Origin: an uncultured Prevotellaceae bacterium
Lineage (GTDB): Bacteria; Bacteroidota; Bacteroidia; Bacteroidales; Muribaculaceae
Assembly (NCBI GenBank): GCA_946186575.1
Contig: CAMHNO010000006.1
Coordinates: forward strand, 1 to 64,000
DNA length: 64,000 nucleotides
Reading direction: 5' to 3'
Shown: one piece after another, positions 7,787 through 16,316 of the stretch
How positions within the stretch are numbered: the first letter of the stretch is position 1
Layout: each line of letters starts with the position of its first letter
Notes under the pieces: generated by a model
Databases searched by the model: none
The model's input: the letters and a program-made list of their open reading frames with translations, nothing else
What the model was told of the DNA's origin: nothing
Made by a program: the position numbers and the translations under genes

Positions 7787-8130
7787 ATCCCTAGACACAA
7801 GTATTTGTGCCTCATTAAGAAAATATGATTGAACTTGCATAATAGAAATAATAAATCTGTTAAATATGCAAATATACAATAGAATTATTTATAATCAATG
7901 GTTTTGCCTAAAATCTTTTGATAAAGCAGAACTCCCTGAAAGTATGGCTCCCGAATGCGGCGCTGCCGCGCACTAAGCAGCACGACGGCCGCAGCCGCCT
8001 CGCCGCCCTCGCCAGCCGCCGCCTCGCCCCGGCTCGATTTTGCAATTTTTCCTAATATCTTGCCGTTATTATAATAATAATGCGTAACTTCGCAGCACAA
8101 ACAAAGAAATCAGCAAAACACTAATCCCGC
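7787..8130. other. Intergenic region with a GC-rich patch before murF
   Basis: About 340 bp with no convincing gene. Positions 7956-8035 are a strongly GC-rich block built from GCC/CGC runs, embedded in AT-rich sequence. A -7-like TAACTTCG (8085-8092), with a TTG 22 bp upstream (8060-8062), may be the murF promoter. A 71-codon open frame on the minus strand across the patch is Ala/Arg-rich low-complexity sequence and is not called. Confidence 0.5.
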
Positions 8131-9456
8131 ATGAACATAAAAGAGCTATATCAGCATTACCGGCAGCACCCCGTGGTAACCACCGACAGCCGCCACTGCC
8201 CTGAGGGCAGCATATTCATAGCACTCAAGGGTGAGACCTTCGACGGCAACAAATTTGCGGCACAAGCCCTTGAGCAAGGCTGCTCGCTCGCTGTGGTCGA
8301 CGATGAGCAAGCCTACAGTCAATATCTGAATCAACCCCTTGCCAGAGGGCGCATGGTGCTCGTGCCCGACGCGCTGCAGGCCTTCAAAGACCTTGCCCGC
8401 GAGCATCGCCGCCAGTTTGCCATTCCAGTGGTAGGCATCACCGGCACCAACGGCAAGACCACCACCAAGGAGCTGGTGCGCGCAGTGCTTTCAATGAAAT
8501 ATAACGTGATGGCCACCGAGGGCAACTACAACAACGACGTGGGCGTGCCCAAAACCCTGTTGCGCCTCACCAGCGAGCACGAGATTGCCGTGGTGGAGAT
8601 GGGTGCCAGCCATCCTGGCGACATCAAGACCCTGGCTCAGACGTGCGAGCCCACCTGCGGCTTGATTACCAACGTGGGCAAGGCCCATCTGCAGGGCTTC
8701 GGGTCGCTTGAGGGTGTGATAAGGACCAAGGGCGAGCTCTACGACAATCTTGCCACTCGCGATGGTTCAGTGATATTTGTCAACGCCGACAACCACTTGC
8801 TCACCGCCATTCTGCCGGCCAATACACAAGTGGAGAGCTACAGCCAGGACCACGGCAACACACAGGCCGCCGTCTGTGGCGAGATTGTGGCGTGCGATCC
8901 GCTGCTGCGGCTGCGATGGCTCTCACGTGGTGGCCAGTGGCATGATGTTGCCACTCAGCTGATAGGGAGCTACAACCTCGACAATGTGCTTGCCGCTATC
9001 ACCGTGGGGCTCCACTTTGGCGTGGCTGAGAACGACATTTCGCAGGCTATAGCCGGCTACACGCCACAGAACAACCGCTCGCAGCTCACTCACACCGCGA
9101 GCAACCATCTCGTGGTGGACGCTTATAATGCCAACCCCACCTCGATGGCCGCTGCCCTGACCAACTTCAGACTGATGCAGGTAAGCCCCAAGATGGCAAT
9201 CCTGGGCGAGATGCGCGAGTTAGGGGCCAGCAGCCGCGAGGAGCATGAGGCCATGGTAGAGCAACTCAAGCAGTGCGCCTTCGACAAGGTGTGGCTTGTG
9301 GGTAAGGAGTTTGCCGACATCGATTGCGACTTCGTGAAGTTTAACGATGTTGAGGAGGTGAAAGCCACACTCACCCAGCATCCAGTCGAGGGCTATTACA
9401 TCCTCATCAAGGGGAGCAACGGCAATCGCCTGTTCGAGCTGCCCCAGCAGCTGTAA
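8131..9456 (+). CDS. murF: UDP-N-acetylmuramoyl-tripeptide--D-alanyl-D-alanine ligase
   Basis: A 441-residue Mur ligase that adds D-Ala-D-Ala to the UDP-MurNAc tripeptide, the last cytoplasmic amino-acid step of peptidoglycan synthesis. Domain 1 contains TTDSRHCPEGSIFIALKGETFDG, typical of MurF. The central ATPase domain has the P-loop GITGTNGKTTTKE (about 102-114) and the MurF-specific EGNYNNDVGVP. The C-terminal domain contains VVDAYNANPTSMAAAL and LGEMRELG, the usual MurF motifs. Length fits the family. It uses the product of Ddl, encoded at 2086-3093. The stop codon TAA is the first triplet of a heptamer repeat array. Confidence 0.97.
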   Translation: MNIKELYQHYRQHPVVTTDSRHCPEGSIFIALKGETFDGNKFAAQALEQGCSLAVVDDEQAYSQYLNQPLARGRMVLVPDALQAFKDLAREHRRQFAIPVVGITGTNGKTTTKELVRAVLSMKYNVMATEGNYNNDVGVPKTLLRLTSEHEIAVVEMGASHPGDIKTLAQTCEPTCGLITNVGKAHLQGFGSLEGVIRTKGELYDNLATRDGSVIFVNADNHLLTAILPANTQVESYSQDHGNTQAAVCGEIVACDPLLRLRWLSRGGQWHDVATQLIGSYNLDNVLAAITVGLHFGVAENDISQAIAGYTPQNNRSQLTHTASNHLVVDAYNANPTSMAAALTNFRLMQVSPKMAILGEMRELGASSREEHEAMVEQLKQCAFDKVWLVGKEFADIDCDFVKFNDVEEVKATLTQHPVEGYYILIKGSNGNRLFELPQQL

Positions 9457-9495
9457 GAGTTAAGAGTTAATAGTTAAGAGTTGATAGTTAAGAGT
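9454..9495. repeat. Array of six heptamers (consensus TAAGAGT) starting at the murF stop codon
   Basis: In-phase units are TAAGAGT, TAAGAGT, TAATAGT, TAAGAGT, TGATAGT, TAAGAGT. The first unit begins with the murF TAA stop. The period is seven, as at 2036-2091, but the unit sequence differs. Confidence 0.85.
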
Positions 9496-9504
9496 TATGT
9501 TTTT

Positions 9505-9544
9505 AGTAATTCATAGTAATTCATAGTAATTCATAGCAATTCAT
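9505..9544. repeat. Four 10-bp tandem units (AGTAATTCAT)
   Basis: Three exact copies of AGTAATTCAT and a fourth with one change (AGCAATTCAT), directly after the heptamer array and 35 bp before the phosphatase start codon. The 10-bp period equals roughly one helical turn. Confidence 0.85.
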
Positions 9545-9579
9545 AGTCAATTAAAATTTAATAATCAAAACCTCTTGTT

Positions 9580-11070
9580 ATGAAACGATTATCGATATTG
9601 ATTGCTGTGCTTGCAATGGCCTTAGGAGCCATTGCGCAGTCGCACATTGAGCGCCCTAAGCTCGTGGTGGGTATCGTGGTTGACCAGATGCGGTGGGACT
9701 ACCTGTACTATTACTACGAGGACTATGGTCCCGATGGCATCAAGCGACTGCTGAGCGAGGGCTACTCGTGCGAGAACAACATGATAAACTATGTGCCCAC
9801 TGTCACTGCCATTGGGCACTCGAGCATCTACACAGGCTCGGTTCCTTACTTCACAGGCATTGCTGGCAACTCGTTCATGATCGACGGCAAGTCAGTGTCG
9901 AGCTGCGAAGACGAGAGCGTCTATGGCGTGGGCACCGACAGCAAGGCTGGGCAGCGCTCGCCACGAAACCTAAAGGCCACAACCATTGGCGATGAGCTCA
10001 AGCAGGCCCTCGACTTCCAGTGCAAGGTCTACGGCGTGGCCATCAAAGACCGTGCCGCCATCTTGCCCGCAGGACACAGTGCCGATGCCGCCTTTTGGTG
10101 GGACAGCGAAGTTGGTCACTTTGTGACCAGCAGCTACTACATGGACCGCCTGCCACAGTGGGTGGAGCGCTTCAACCGCAAGTATTACACCGAGCCCAAG
10201 CACGACCTCAACACCAGCAACGACGGAGTGACTTTCACCTTCCGCATGGCCGAGGCCATTATCGACAACGAGAAATTGGGTCGTGGTAAATATACCGACA
10301 TGCTTGCCGTGAGCGTGTCGTCGACCGACGCCATAGGACACACCTACGGCACACGTGGCCGCGAGAACTATGAAGTGTACATGCGTCTCGACAAGGAACT
10401 CGCCCACTTCTTTAAAGAACTCGACAAGCATGTGGGCAAGGGCAACTATCTGTTGTTCCTCAGTGCCGACCATGGGGCTGCGCATAATCCCAACTTCATG
10501 AACGAACACGGGCAGCCGGCTGGCGGATGGGATGCCTCGGCAGCACGCAAAGCCATGAACAGGGCCATTGAGCAGGAGTGTGGCGTGGCAGGTGCCATCA
10601 AGGCCATCTATGACTGCCGCATTTATCTCGACCACAACAAAATCGACAGTGTGGGTGCCGACGTTGACGATGTTAAGCGAGTGGCACTGCGAGTGCTTGC
10701 TAACGACAAAGACCTGGTGGTGGCCGCCGACTATGAGAACCTTGACCAAGCCGCGATTCCTGAATTCCTGAAACAGCGCATCATCAACGGCTATTGCCGC
10801 GGCCGCAGTGGCGACCTGGTGGTGGTTGCCAACCCCGGCTACCTCACCTTCAAGGTTAAAGACAGCTACAAGGGCACCTCGCATGGCGCTTGGAACCCCT
10901 ACGACAGTCACATTCCACTGGTGCTGATGGGGTGGCATGTGCCGCATGGTGCTACCGTCAAACCCACTCACATTGTTGACCTGGCACCCACCATTTGCTC
11001 AATGCTTCACATTCAGATGCCCAACGCATGTGTGGGTGAGCCCATCACACTTGATGTGTCTCATTTTTAG
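9580..11070 (+). CDS. PafA-like alkaline phosphatase family protein
   Basis: A 496-residue exported phosphatase with a signal peptide (MKRLSILIAVLAMALGAIAQ). The metal and nucleophile motifs of the alkaline phosphatase superfamily are visible: VVDQMRWDYL (first metal Asp), YVPTVTAIGHSSIYTG with the probable nucleophile T76, SSTDAIGHTYG, FLSADHGA with a DH metal pair, and GTSHGAWNPYDSHIPL. It resembles the Ca/Zn-independent PafA group, which acts in the periplasm on phosphate monoesters. It is about 40 residues shorter than typical PafA. It opens a run of three phosphatase-type genes (9580-16258), suggesting phosphate scavenging (inference). No Pho-box-like site was recognised. Confidence 0.9.
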   Translation: MKRLSILIAVLAMALGAIAQSHIERPKLVVGIVVDQMRWDYLYYYYEDYGPDGIKRLLSEGYSCENNMINYVPTVTAIGHSSIYTGSVPYFTGIAGNSFMIDGKSVSSCEDESVYGVGTDSKAGQRSPRNLKATTIGDELKQALDFQCKVYGVAIKDRAAILPAGHSADAAFWWDSEVGHFVTSSYYMDRLPQWVERFNRKYYTEPKHDLNTSNDGVTFTFRMAEAIIDNEKLGRGKYTDMLAVSVSSTDAIGHTYGTRGRENYEVYMRLDKELAHFFKELDKHVGKGNYLLFLSADHGAAHNPNFMNEHGQPAGGWDASAARKAMNRAIEQECGVAGAIKAIYDCRIYLDHNKIDSVGADVDDVKRVALRVLANDKDLVVAADYENLDQAAIPEFLKQRIINGYCRGRSGDLVVVANPGYLTFKVKDSYKGTSHGAWNPYDSHIPLVLMGWHVPHGATVKPTHIVDLAPTICSMLHIQMPNACVGEPITLDVSHF

Positions 11071-11146
11071 TGAGGTGTAATAGGAGTGGCTATGAGTGGA
11101 TGAGAAGAACTCATGACTCCAAATCGTGCATTGTGCAGTCTGAAAA

Positions 11147-13996
11147 ATGAAGGCTAAGTTGAGAATAATCGTGTGGCTGTGGCTTGTGGTGATTGTTGCC
11201 GCAGGCTCGACAACTCGTGCCCAAGATTATGAGCGATATGTCGATGCCAACAATATGCCCAACCCGGTGGTCTATCTTCCTCCACCACCCGACTCAACCA
11301 TGATAATGCTCAATGGCGACTATGCCCGCTGGATATGGGGCAAAAACCAGCGCAGCACGCCTCGAGGAGAAGAGGCAAGCAGCGATTCTAAGTTTGGCAT
11401 CATCCGCATGAGTGCCATCTATGGTCCCATCCTGGGGCTCGACATCAGCGAGGCAAGCACTCCTGCAATCTATCGATTCTTGGCTCGTGCAGGAGCTACA
11501 GGTGCCGGCGGCGTGAGTGCAATGAAGCACGCATGCTTCCGCCGCCGCCCCTTCTTGGTGATGAATGAATTGCCATGGGGGGCTCACGATAGTTATGACG
11601 ACCTTGCCGACAATAGCTCTTACCCCTCGTCGCACACTGCTTGTGGCTGGGGCACAGCTTTGGCTCTTGCCGAGGTTGCGCCTCACTTGCAAGACACGAT
11701 ACTCAGGCGCGGCTACGACTATGGCATCAGCCGCGTGATTACTGGAGCGCACTGGCAGAGCGATGTGCACGCGGCCTACTTGTGTGCCAGTGCCGCAATT
11801 TCTCGTGCGCGACTCACACCTGATTACCAGGCTGACCTCAGGGCGGCCCAGCAAGAATACATGCAGCTCAAGGGCATTGATGAGCTGGAGCGCAATCCGC
11901 AACTCGCTCCATCGGCTCTCAAGATTCTGGATCCGCCTGTAATGGACGACTCCTACTTCTACTACGGAGAGGTGGCCACCTACTGGCTGGCGAAGCAGCA
12001 GCGTGGCACTGCACGTGGCTCACAGGCCGTTGCCGATGCCAATCTTAGCGACGATGCAATCGTGGCAAACTTTGCAACATGTTTAGACATTGATGTCTCG
12101 GCTGCTTCAACACCACATATAGTGGCACTGATCAAGAATTACAAGCTCATGCTTGACAATCATGCGACAGCGATGAAGGGCCTCTGGTTCCGACCCAGGC
12201 CCTTCGTTCAGTTTGCCGATGGCACTATGCTGCCCGAACAAGAGCAAGCCTGCCGCAACGAGTCGTCCTATCCCTCGCGCCATGCAATGGTGGGATGGGG
12301 GCTCGCTCTGGCACTTGCCGAGGCCATTCCCGGGTGCCAGAATGCCATTCTCAAGCGGGGCTACGACATTGGTTGGAGCCGTGTGATAGTGGGCTACAAC
12401 TATCCTGGCGATGTGCAAGCAGGATGGCTTATGGCAGCGAGCCTTATAGCTGAGATGCACAATGAGGTAGATTTCGGCTCCATGATTGAAGCAGCCAGGC
12501 AGGAGTATGATGCTATCAAATCTCAGGGCGGAACAGTTGCCACAGCATCGATAGCGCAGCATGAGTCGGTCCTGCCTCTCCCGCCCGACTCTACGGGCAC
12601 GGGCTTTGCCGGCGACTTCTATCGTTGGATATGGGGCAAGCACCAGCGCTCTACCGAACTTGGCGAGCAGGCCTCTCACGACGATGGGTGTGGCATCAAC
12701 CGGTTGTGCGAGATTTTTGGCGATGCGATGGGAATGAACATTGGTCAAGAGGCTGCTCCTGCAATTTACGACCTTTTAAATAATGCTGTTCAAGTTGGGC
12801 TAAGCAGTGCGCAGGAGCTGAATGTGAATGAGCGTCGCAAGCGACCATTTGTGCTCATGAATGAGCAGCCGTGGGGCATCTCCACTGCCTTACAACAAGA
12901 GTTGGGCACGCTTGCTTCGCACCCATCCGAGCATGCCACCATGACATGGACAGCAGCCCTGGCCCTGGCACAGCTGGCTCCCAACCATCAAGACTCTATT
13001 CTGGCGAGGGCTAAGCAGTGTGCCGGCAGCGGTGTAATAACTGGCACCACATGGCAGAGCGATGTGGACGCAGCAATGATAAGCGCAGGATGGGCGAATG
13101 CGAAACTATGGGCCGACGCTGGCCACGCGGCGCTCTTCGAGGCTGCTCGCAGCGAGTACTTGCAACTCACGGGCCTAACCAGTGCCGACCTTAATGTTCC
13201 TTATCCCTCAATAGCAGAATTGATAGGAGCAGTGCCCACCGTCGATAGTATAGGCATGGCGGGTGATTTAGAAGCCTACTGGCACAGCAAACCCCTGCGC
13301 TCGACCGAGCGTGGTGAGCTTGCACAGGCCGACGCCTCGCTCAGCAACGAATATATTGCCACTATCTTCGACGCTTGCTCGCCACGAGTGGAAATCAATC
13401 AGCACTCAACACCTCGCATCTGCAATTTAATCAATTACCTTAAATTCTGTCTTAACAGCCAAGCCACATTGCTCAAGAGCAGCATGCCGCATCGCAATCG
13501 CCCTTTCAGGCAGTATAATGAGTCCTTTCCCTATGGTGGACAGCAATGGCAACTCTTTACCGACCCTTCTTATCCCTCGCGGCATGCTATGGTTGGATGG
13601 GGGCTGGCAATGGTTCTATCAGAAGTGATGCCCGACTGCCGCAATGCCTTGTTCAAGCGAGGCTATGACTACGGTGAGAGTCGCATTATCATGGGGCTTG
13701 CCTATGCAAGCGATGTGCAAGCAGCACGCGTCATGGCGCAGTACTACCTGAACAGGCTGCGCAATGAGCAGGTGTACAAAATGTTAATTGATGAAGCCAA
13801 GAGAGAGTATCGACAGTTGAGCTTTGCCGGCGACGTGAACGGCGACGGCAAGGTGACAAGCGTCGACATCACAGCCCTTTACAACCACCTGCTCAACAGC
13901 GACTCGAGTGCCATAGTTTGCGGCGACCAGGACGGCGACGGACGCATTACCGCCGCCGACGTAACTGTGGTCTACAACATCCTGTTGGGAAATTAG
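11147..13996 (+). CDS. Four-repeat PAP2/class A acid phosphatase-like protein with C-terminal dockerin
   Basis: A 949-residue exported protein: signal peptide 1-25, four tandem PAP2-type modules (about 50-245, 265-460, 480-675, 700-890), and a type I dockerin (895-949: DVNGDGKVTSVD, DQDGDGRITAAD). The class A phosphatase signature KX6RP-PSGH-SRX5HX3D is complete only in module 1: K127, R134-P135, PSSH 160-163, SR195-196, H202, D206. Module 2 has N418 where the nucleophilic His should be. Module 3 has N559, G629 and T635 in place of Lys, Arg and His. Module 4 has A852 for His. Only the first module is likely catalytic; the others may bind ligands or be structural (inference). Single-module family members are usually 230-280 residues. 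Confidence 0.88.
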   Translation: MKAKLRIIVWLWLVVIVAAGSTTRAQDYERYVDANNMPNPVVYLPPPPDSTMIMLNGDYARWIWGKNQRSTPRGEEASSDSKFGIIRMSAIYGPILGLDISEASTPAIYRFLARAGATGAGGVSAMKHACFRRRPFLVMNELPWGAHDSYDDLADNSSYPSSHTACGWGTALALAEVAPHLQDTILRRGYDYGISRVITGAHWQSDVHAAYLCASAAISRARLTPDYQADLRAAQQEYMQLKGIDELERNPQLAPSALKILDPPVMDDSYFYYGEVATYWLAKQQRGTARGSQAVADANLSDDAIVANFATCLDIDVSAASTPHIVALIKNYKLMLDNHATAMKGLWFRPRPFVQFADGTMLPEQEQACRNESSYPSRHAMVGWGLALALAEAIPGCQNAILKRGYDIGWSRVIVGYNYPGDVQAGWLMAASLIAEMHNEVDFGSMIEAARQEYDAIKSQGGTVATASIAQHESVLPLPPDSTGTGFAGDFYRWIWGKHQRSTELGEQASHDDGCGINRLCEIFGDAMGMNIGQEAAPAIYDLLNNAVQVGLSSAQELNVNERRKRPFVLMNEQPWGISTALQQELGTLASHPSEHATMTWTAALALAQLAPNHQDSILARAKQCAGSGVITGTTWQSDVDAAMISAGWANAKLWADAGHAALFEAARSEYLQLTGLTSADLNVPYPSIAELIGAVPTVDSIGMAGDLEAYWHSKPLRSTERGELAQADASLSNEYIATIFDACSPRVEINQHSTPRICNLINYLKFCLNSQATLLKSSMPHRNRPFRQYNESFPYGGQQWQLFTDPSYPSRHAMVGWGLAMVLSEVMPDCRNALFKRGYDYGESRIIMGLAYASDVQAARVMAQYYLNRLRNEQVYKMLIDEAKREYRQLSFAGDVNGDGKVTSVDITALYNHLLNSDSSAIVCGDQDGDGRITAADVTVVYNILLGN

Positions 13997-14439
13997 AGAG
14001 TCGGTACTATTTCACCTTTCGGAATAAATTGCCATAGCAATCATTTAGGATAGCTTTTATTAAATTAACGTGAGTTCGATAAAGAGCAACTATTCAGCGA
14101 TTGCGTCGAAGACGCTAAATGCCTCGTTAGAGGCTATTTATTGGTAAGACCCTCGCAGCTTGGTCCTTGATGAAACTCATTGTGGTGCGCCGTAGGCGAA
14201 CTTCAACGATAGCAGCGAGTTGCATCTAACTTCCAGTATGTTGTCAATAGAAGTTCGTCTTCGACGCACTAAGCTATTGATGCATTTTGGACCAAGCTGC
14301 GACCCCCTGCGGGGGTCTTGCATGGTCTTTCGCACAAAGTCGAGTCTTCGACCCGCCCAGCGTCTTCGACGCTCACAGGGTGTCAACCTAAACGCACAAG
14401 AATCGCTGAACAGTTACGATAAAGATAAATAGCTGTGTT

Positions 14440-14645
14440 TCAAGCTGCTCCTCTAAGTTAGAGGAGCTGTACTCCTTCTCTGCCTGAGAGGAGGTGCCCT
14501 TTAGGGCGGAGGAGAGGGAGTGCGACCCTCAGGAGTGTGATTACCATCAAAGGCTGGCACACTCCCCCTGTATCTCAAACTCCTCCCCTGCCTGAGGGGA
14601 GGTGGCCAAAGGCCAGATGGGTGGGAGCCTTAGAGGGGGAGCTGC
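14440..14645. repeat. REP-like palindromic repeats
   Basis: Contains several short palindromes: CCTCTAAGTTAGAGG near 14450, CTCCCCTGCCTGAGGGGAG near 14582, and GTGGCCAAAGGCCA next to it. The 'CCTCTAA-TTAGAGG(GGG)AGCT' theme recurs at 43484-43507, so this is a dispersed family. Function is unknown. Confidence 0.6.
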
Positions 14646-14656
14646 TAACGCAATGA

Positions 14657-14856
14657 TTTTGGATAAAATGCTCACGCTCGCAAGGTTTTCAGCAAGCTAC
14701 AACTTTGTCTCGCTAAATCGCATTTTTGGATAAAATGCTCACGCTCGCAAGATTTTCAGCAAGCTAAAACTTTGTCTCGCTAAATCGCATTTTTGGATAA
14801 AATGCTCACGCTCGCAAGGTTTCTACAAAGCTACAACTTTGCCTCGCTAAATCGCA
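14657..14856. repeat. Three 67-bp tandem repeats
   Basis: Units start at 14657, 14724 and 14791. Each begins TTTTGGATAAAATGCTCACG, contains GCTCGCAAG, and ends CTCGCTAAATCGCA. Units 1 and 2 are almost identical and unit 3 differs at a few positions. They lie inside the inverted-repeat-bounded interval, next to its right end. Confidence 0.85.
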
Positions 14857-14965
14857 TTTTTCAAACTACAAATTCATCGAACTCACGTTAATATAAGGCA
14901 AAATTGCACAATTATCGCATGATAATGTGCAATGGTAGTGGTTCAAGTTGGCTCAAGCTATATTT

Positions 14966-16258
14966 TTATTGGAGAGAGTCGATGCGGTTGAGGAAATGGG
15001 TGCGCACGTCGGTCCAGTGGTAGTAGGGTGCGCAATCGGTAGCGATGGGCAGGCGCGCCTCGCGCTCGTTGAGCAGAATCTTTACAAGTATATCATCGCT
15101 ACCTGACTTGCGGTAATAAACCATTTGGATGTTGGCCGCCATTGGAAACACCTCGTAGGAGCGCCAGTGCTCGTCGAGTGTTGCAAGGTCGCTGGTCGCA
15201 TAGTCCATGCCGTTAAGCCCCATGAGGCACACCACTGGCAGCACCACGCTCTCGTGCCCGAAGCGCAGGGTGGCGCTGTTGTTGCCGTTAGCGATGGCCA
15301 CATCGGCGGCATCAACAAAATTTCGCAGTAGGTTGCGGTGGGCCATGGGTCCGGTGTTGTGGGTTAGAGGTGTGTTGCCCGAGTAAAGATACCACCTGGC
15401 GTTGTTGTAGCGCCACAGGTCGATGGCATCGTCGAGCGTGAACACCCCATTGTAGAGGTCGATATTCTCAAAGTCGTGATGGCTCTGCATGTTGCTCACC
15501 AGGTCGAAGAGGATGTTTTCGAAACGGAAGCTATTGATGCTGTCGCGCACAAATCTCTTGTCGCTGAACAACCTTGCAGTCATTTTCTCCAAGCGCTTGG
15601 GCGTGAAGAGCTCGTCGCGCAAAGCGTCGACAGCGGGCCTTGCAGCCTTTTGTGCGGCGGTGGCCACAGTGTCGTGGTAGTTCATGTAATACATGTCGTG
15701 CTCGCTGGCGTCGGTGAAGATGTTGAGCTCGGGGTTGAACGCTTTTAGCTCCTGCACCTCATTGGTCATCGAGAGGATGCATCTTATCACCACAGTCGAC
15801 CGTGCCTCTACCCTGGCCCCGCCTTGCCAAATCTCTGGGAAATTAGCTATCATGCGCCTTGCGATGCGCTGGTGCTGCTCGGCTCCGATGTCGCTTAGTT
15901 CGCCCAGCCGGTTGCGAGAAGCGTTGAGCATGTCGCGACACACTTTCAGCACTTCTTTGCCTCGCTTGGTGAGCTTTCCATTTCGTTCGGCACATTCGAG
16001 CTGCTCAACGGGGAACGAGTAGTCGGTGGGAGCAATGAGCCAGCGGCTGCCATGCCTCCCGTAGTGGTTCATGAAAAAAGGTGTGTAGCCTTCGGGTGCT
16101 GGAGTGAGCTGTGGCAGGTTGTGGTCGGGGTAGGCCAGATAGTTGTTGGCGCTCAGGCGAATGTTCTGCCTAAAAGCATCACGTACAATAGATTGCGCAT
16201 TTACAATTGATACCAGCAGCAGTGCTGTAAATATGAGAGAGTAAAAACGTTTCATCAT
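14966..16258 (-). CDS. Histidine-type (MINPP-like) acid phosphatase, exported
   Basis: About 430 residues, taking the start as MMKRFYSLIFTALLLVSIVNAQ, which gives a normal signal peptide; an upstream GTG would add 46 residues without export character. The active-site motif is HYGRHGSRW (RHGxR), and the C-terminal part has RFGHESVVLP, the His-Glu acid pair of the multiple inositol polyphosphate phosphatase branch of histidine phosphatases. Such enzymes release phosphate from phytate and related esters in the periplasm. It converges on the PAP2-dockerin gene across the repeat element and lies 58 bp downstream of manA on the same strand. Substrate is inferred. Confidence 0.85.
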   Translation of the reverse strand: MMKRFYSLIFTALLLVSIVNAQSIVRDAFRQNIRLSANNYLAYPDHNLPQLTPAPEGYTPFFMNHYGRHGSRWLIAPTDYSFPVEQLECAERNGKLTKRGKEVLKVCRDMLNASRNRLGELSDIGAEQHQRIARRMIANFPEIWQGGARVEARSTVVIRCILSMTNEVQELKAFNPELNIFTDASEHDMYYMNYHDTVATAAQKAARPAVDALRDELFTPKRLEKMTARLFSDKRFVRDSINSFRFENILFDLVSNMQSHHDFENIDLYNGVFTLDDAIDLWRYNNARWYLYSGNTPLTHNTGPMAHRNLLRNFVDAADVAIANGNNSATLRFGHESVVLPVVCLMGLNGMDYATSDLATLDEHWRSYEVFPMAANIQMVYYRKSGSDDILVKILLNEREARLPIATDCAPYYHWTDVRTHFLNRIDSLQ

Positions 16259-16316
16259 TTTTATGATAGATATTGGGTTTGTGCAAGAAAAATTAATGTT
16301 CAGCAGCAATAGCGCT

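Larger units (their letters stand above)
14064..14892. mobile_element. Candidate non-autonomous element bounded by 17-bp inverted repeats
   Basis: The sequence ATTAACGTGAGTTCGAT at 14064-14080 recurs as its exact reverse complement at 14876-14892. The 829-bp interval lies between two convergent genes and has no credible coding sequence. It is dense in repeats: REP-like hairpins around 14440-14640 and three 67-bp tandem units at 14657-14856. No transposase is present, so it could be a MITE-like or decayed insertion. No target-site duplication is obvious just outside the ends. Confidence 0.5.

Noticed and set aside
7885..8100. A 71-codon minus-strand frame across the GC-rich patch
   Set aside because: The Ala/Gly/Arg low complexity comes directly from the GCC runs, and it has no promoter or start context.
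14177..14432. Short open frames on both strands within the inverted-repeat interval
   Set aside because: They overlap palindromic repeat DNA, are Arg/Ser-rich, and have no start context or family resemblance.
14064..14892. Idea that the 17-bp inverted repeats mark an invertible promoter
   Set aside because: Both flanking genes converge on the interval, so an invertible promoter would drive neither, and no recombinase is nearby.
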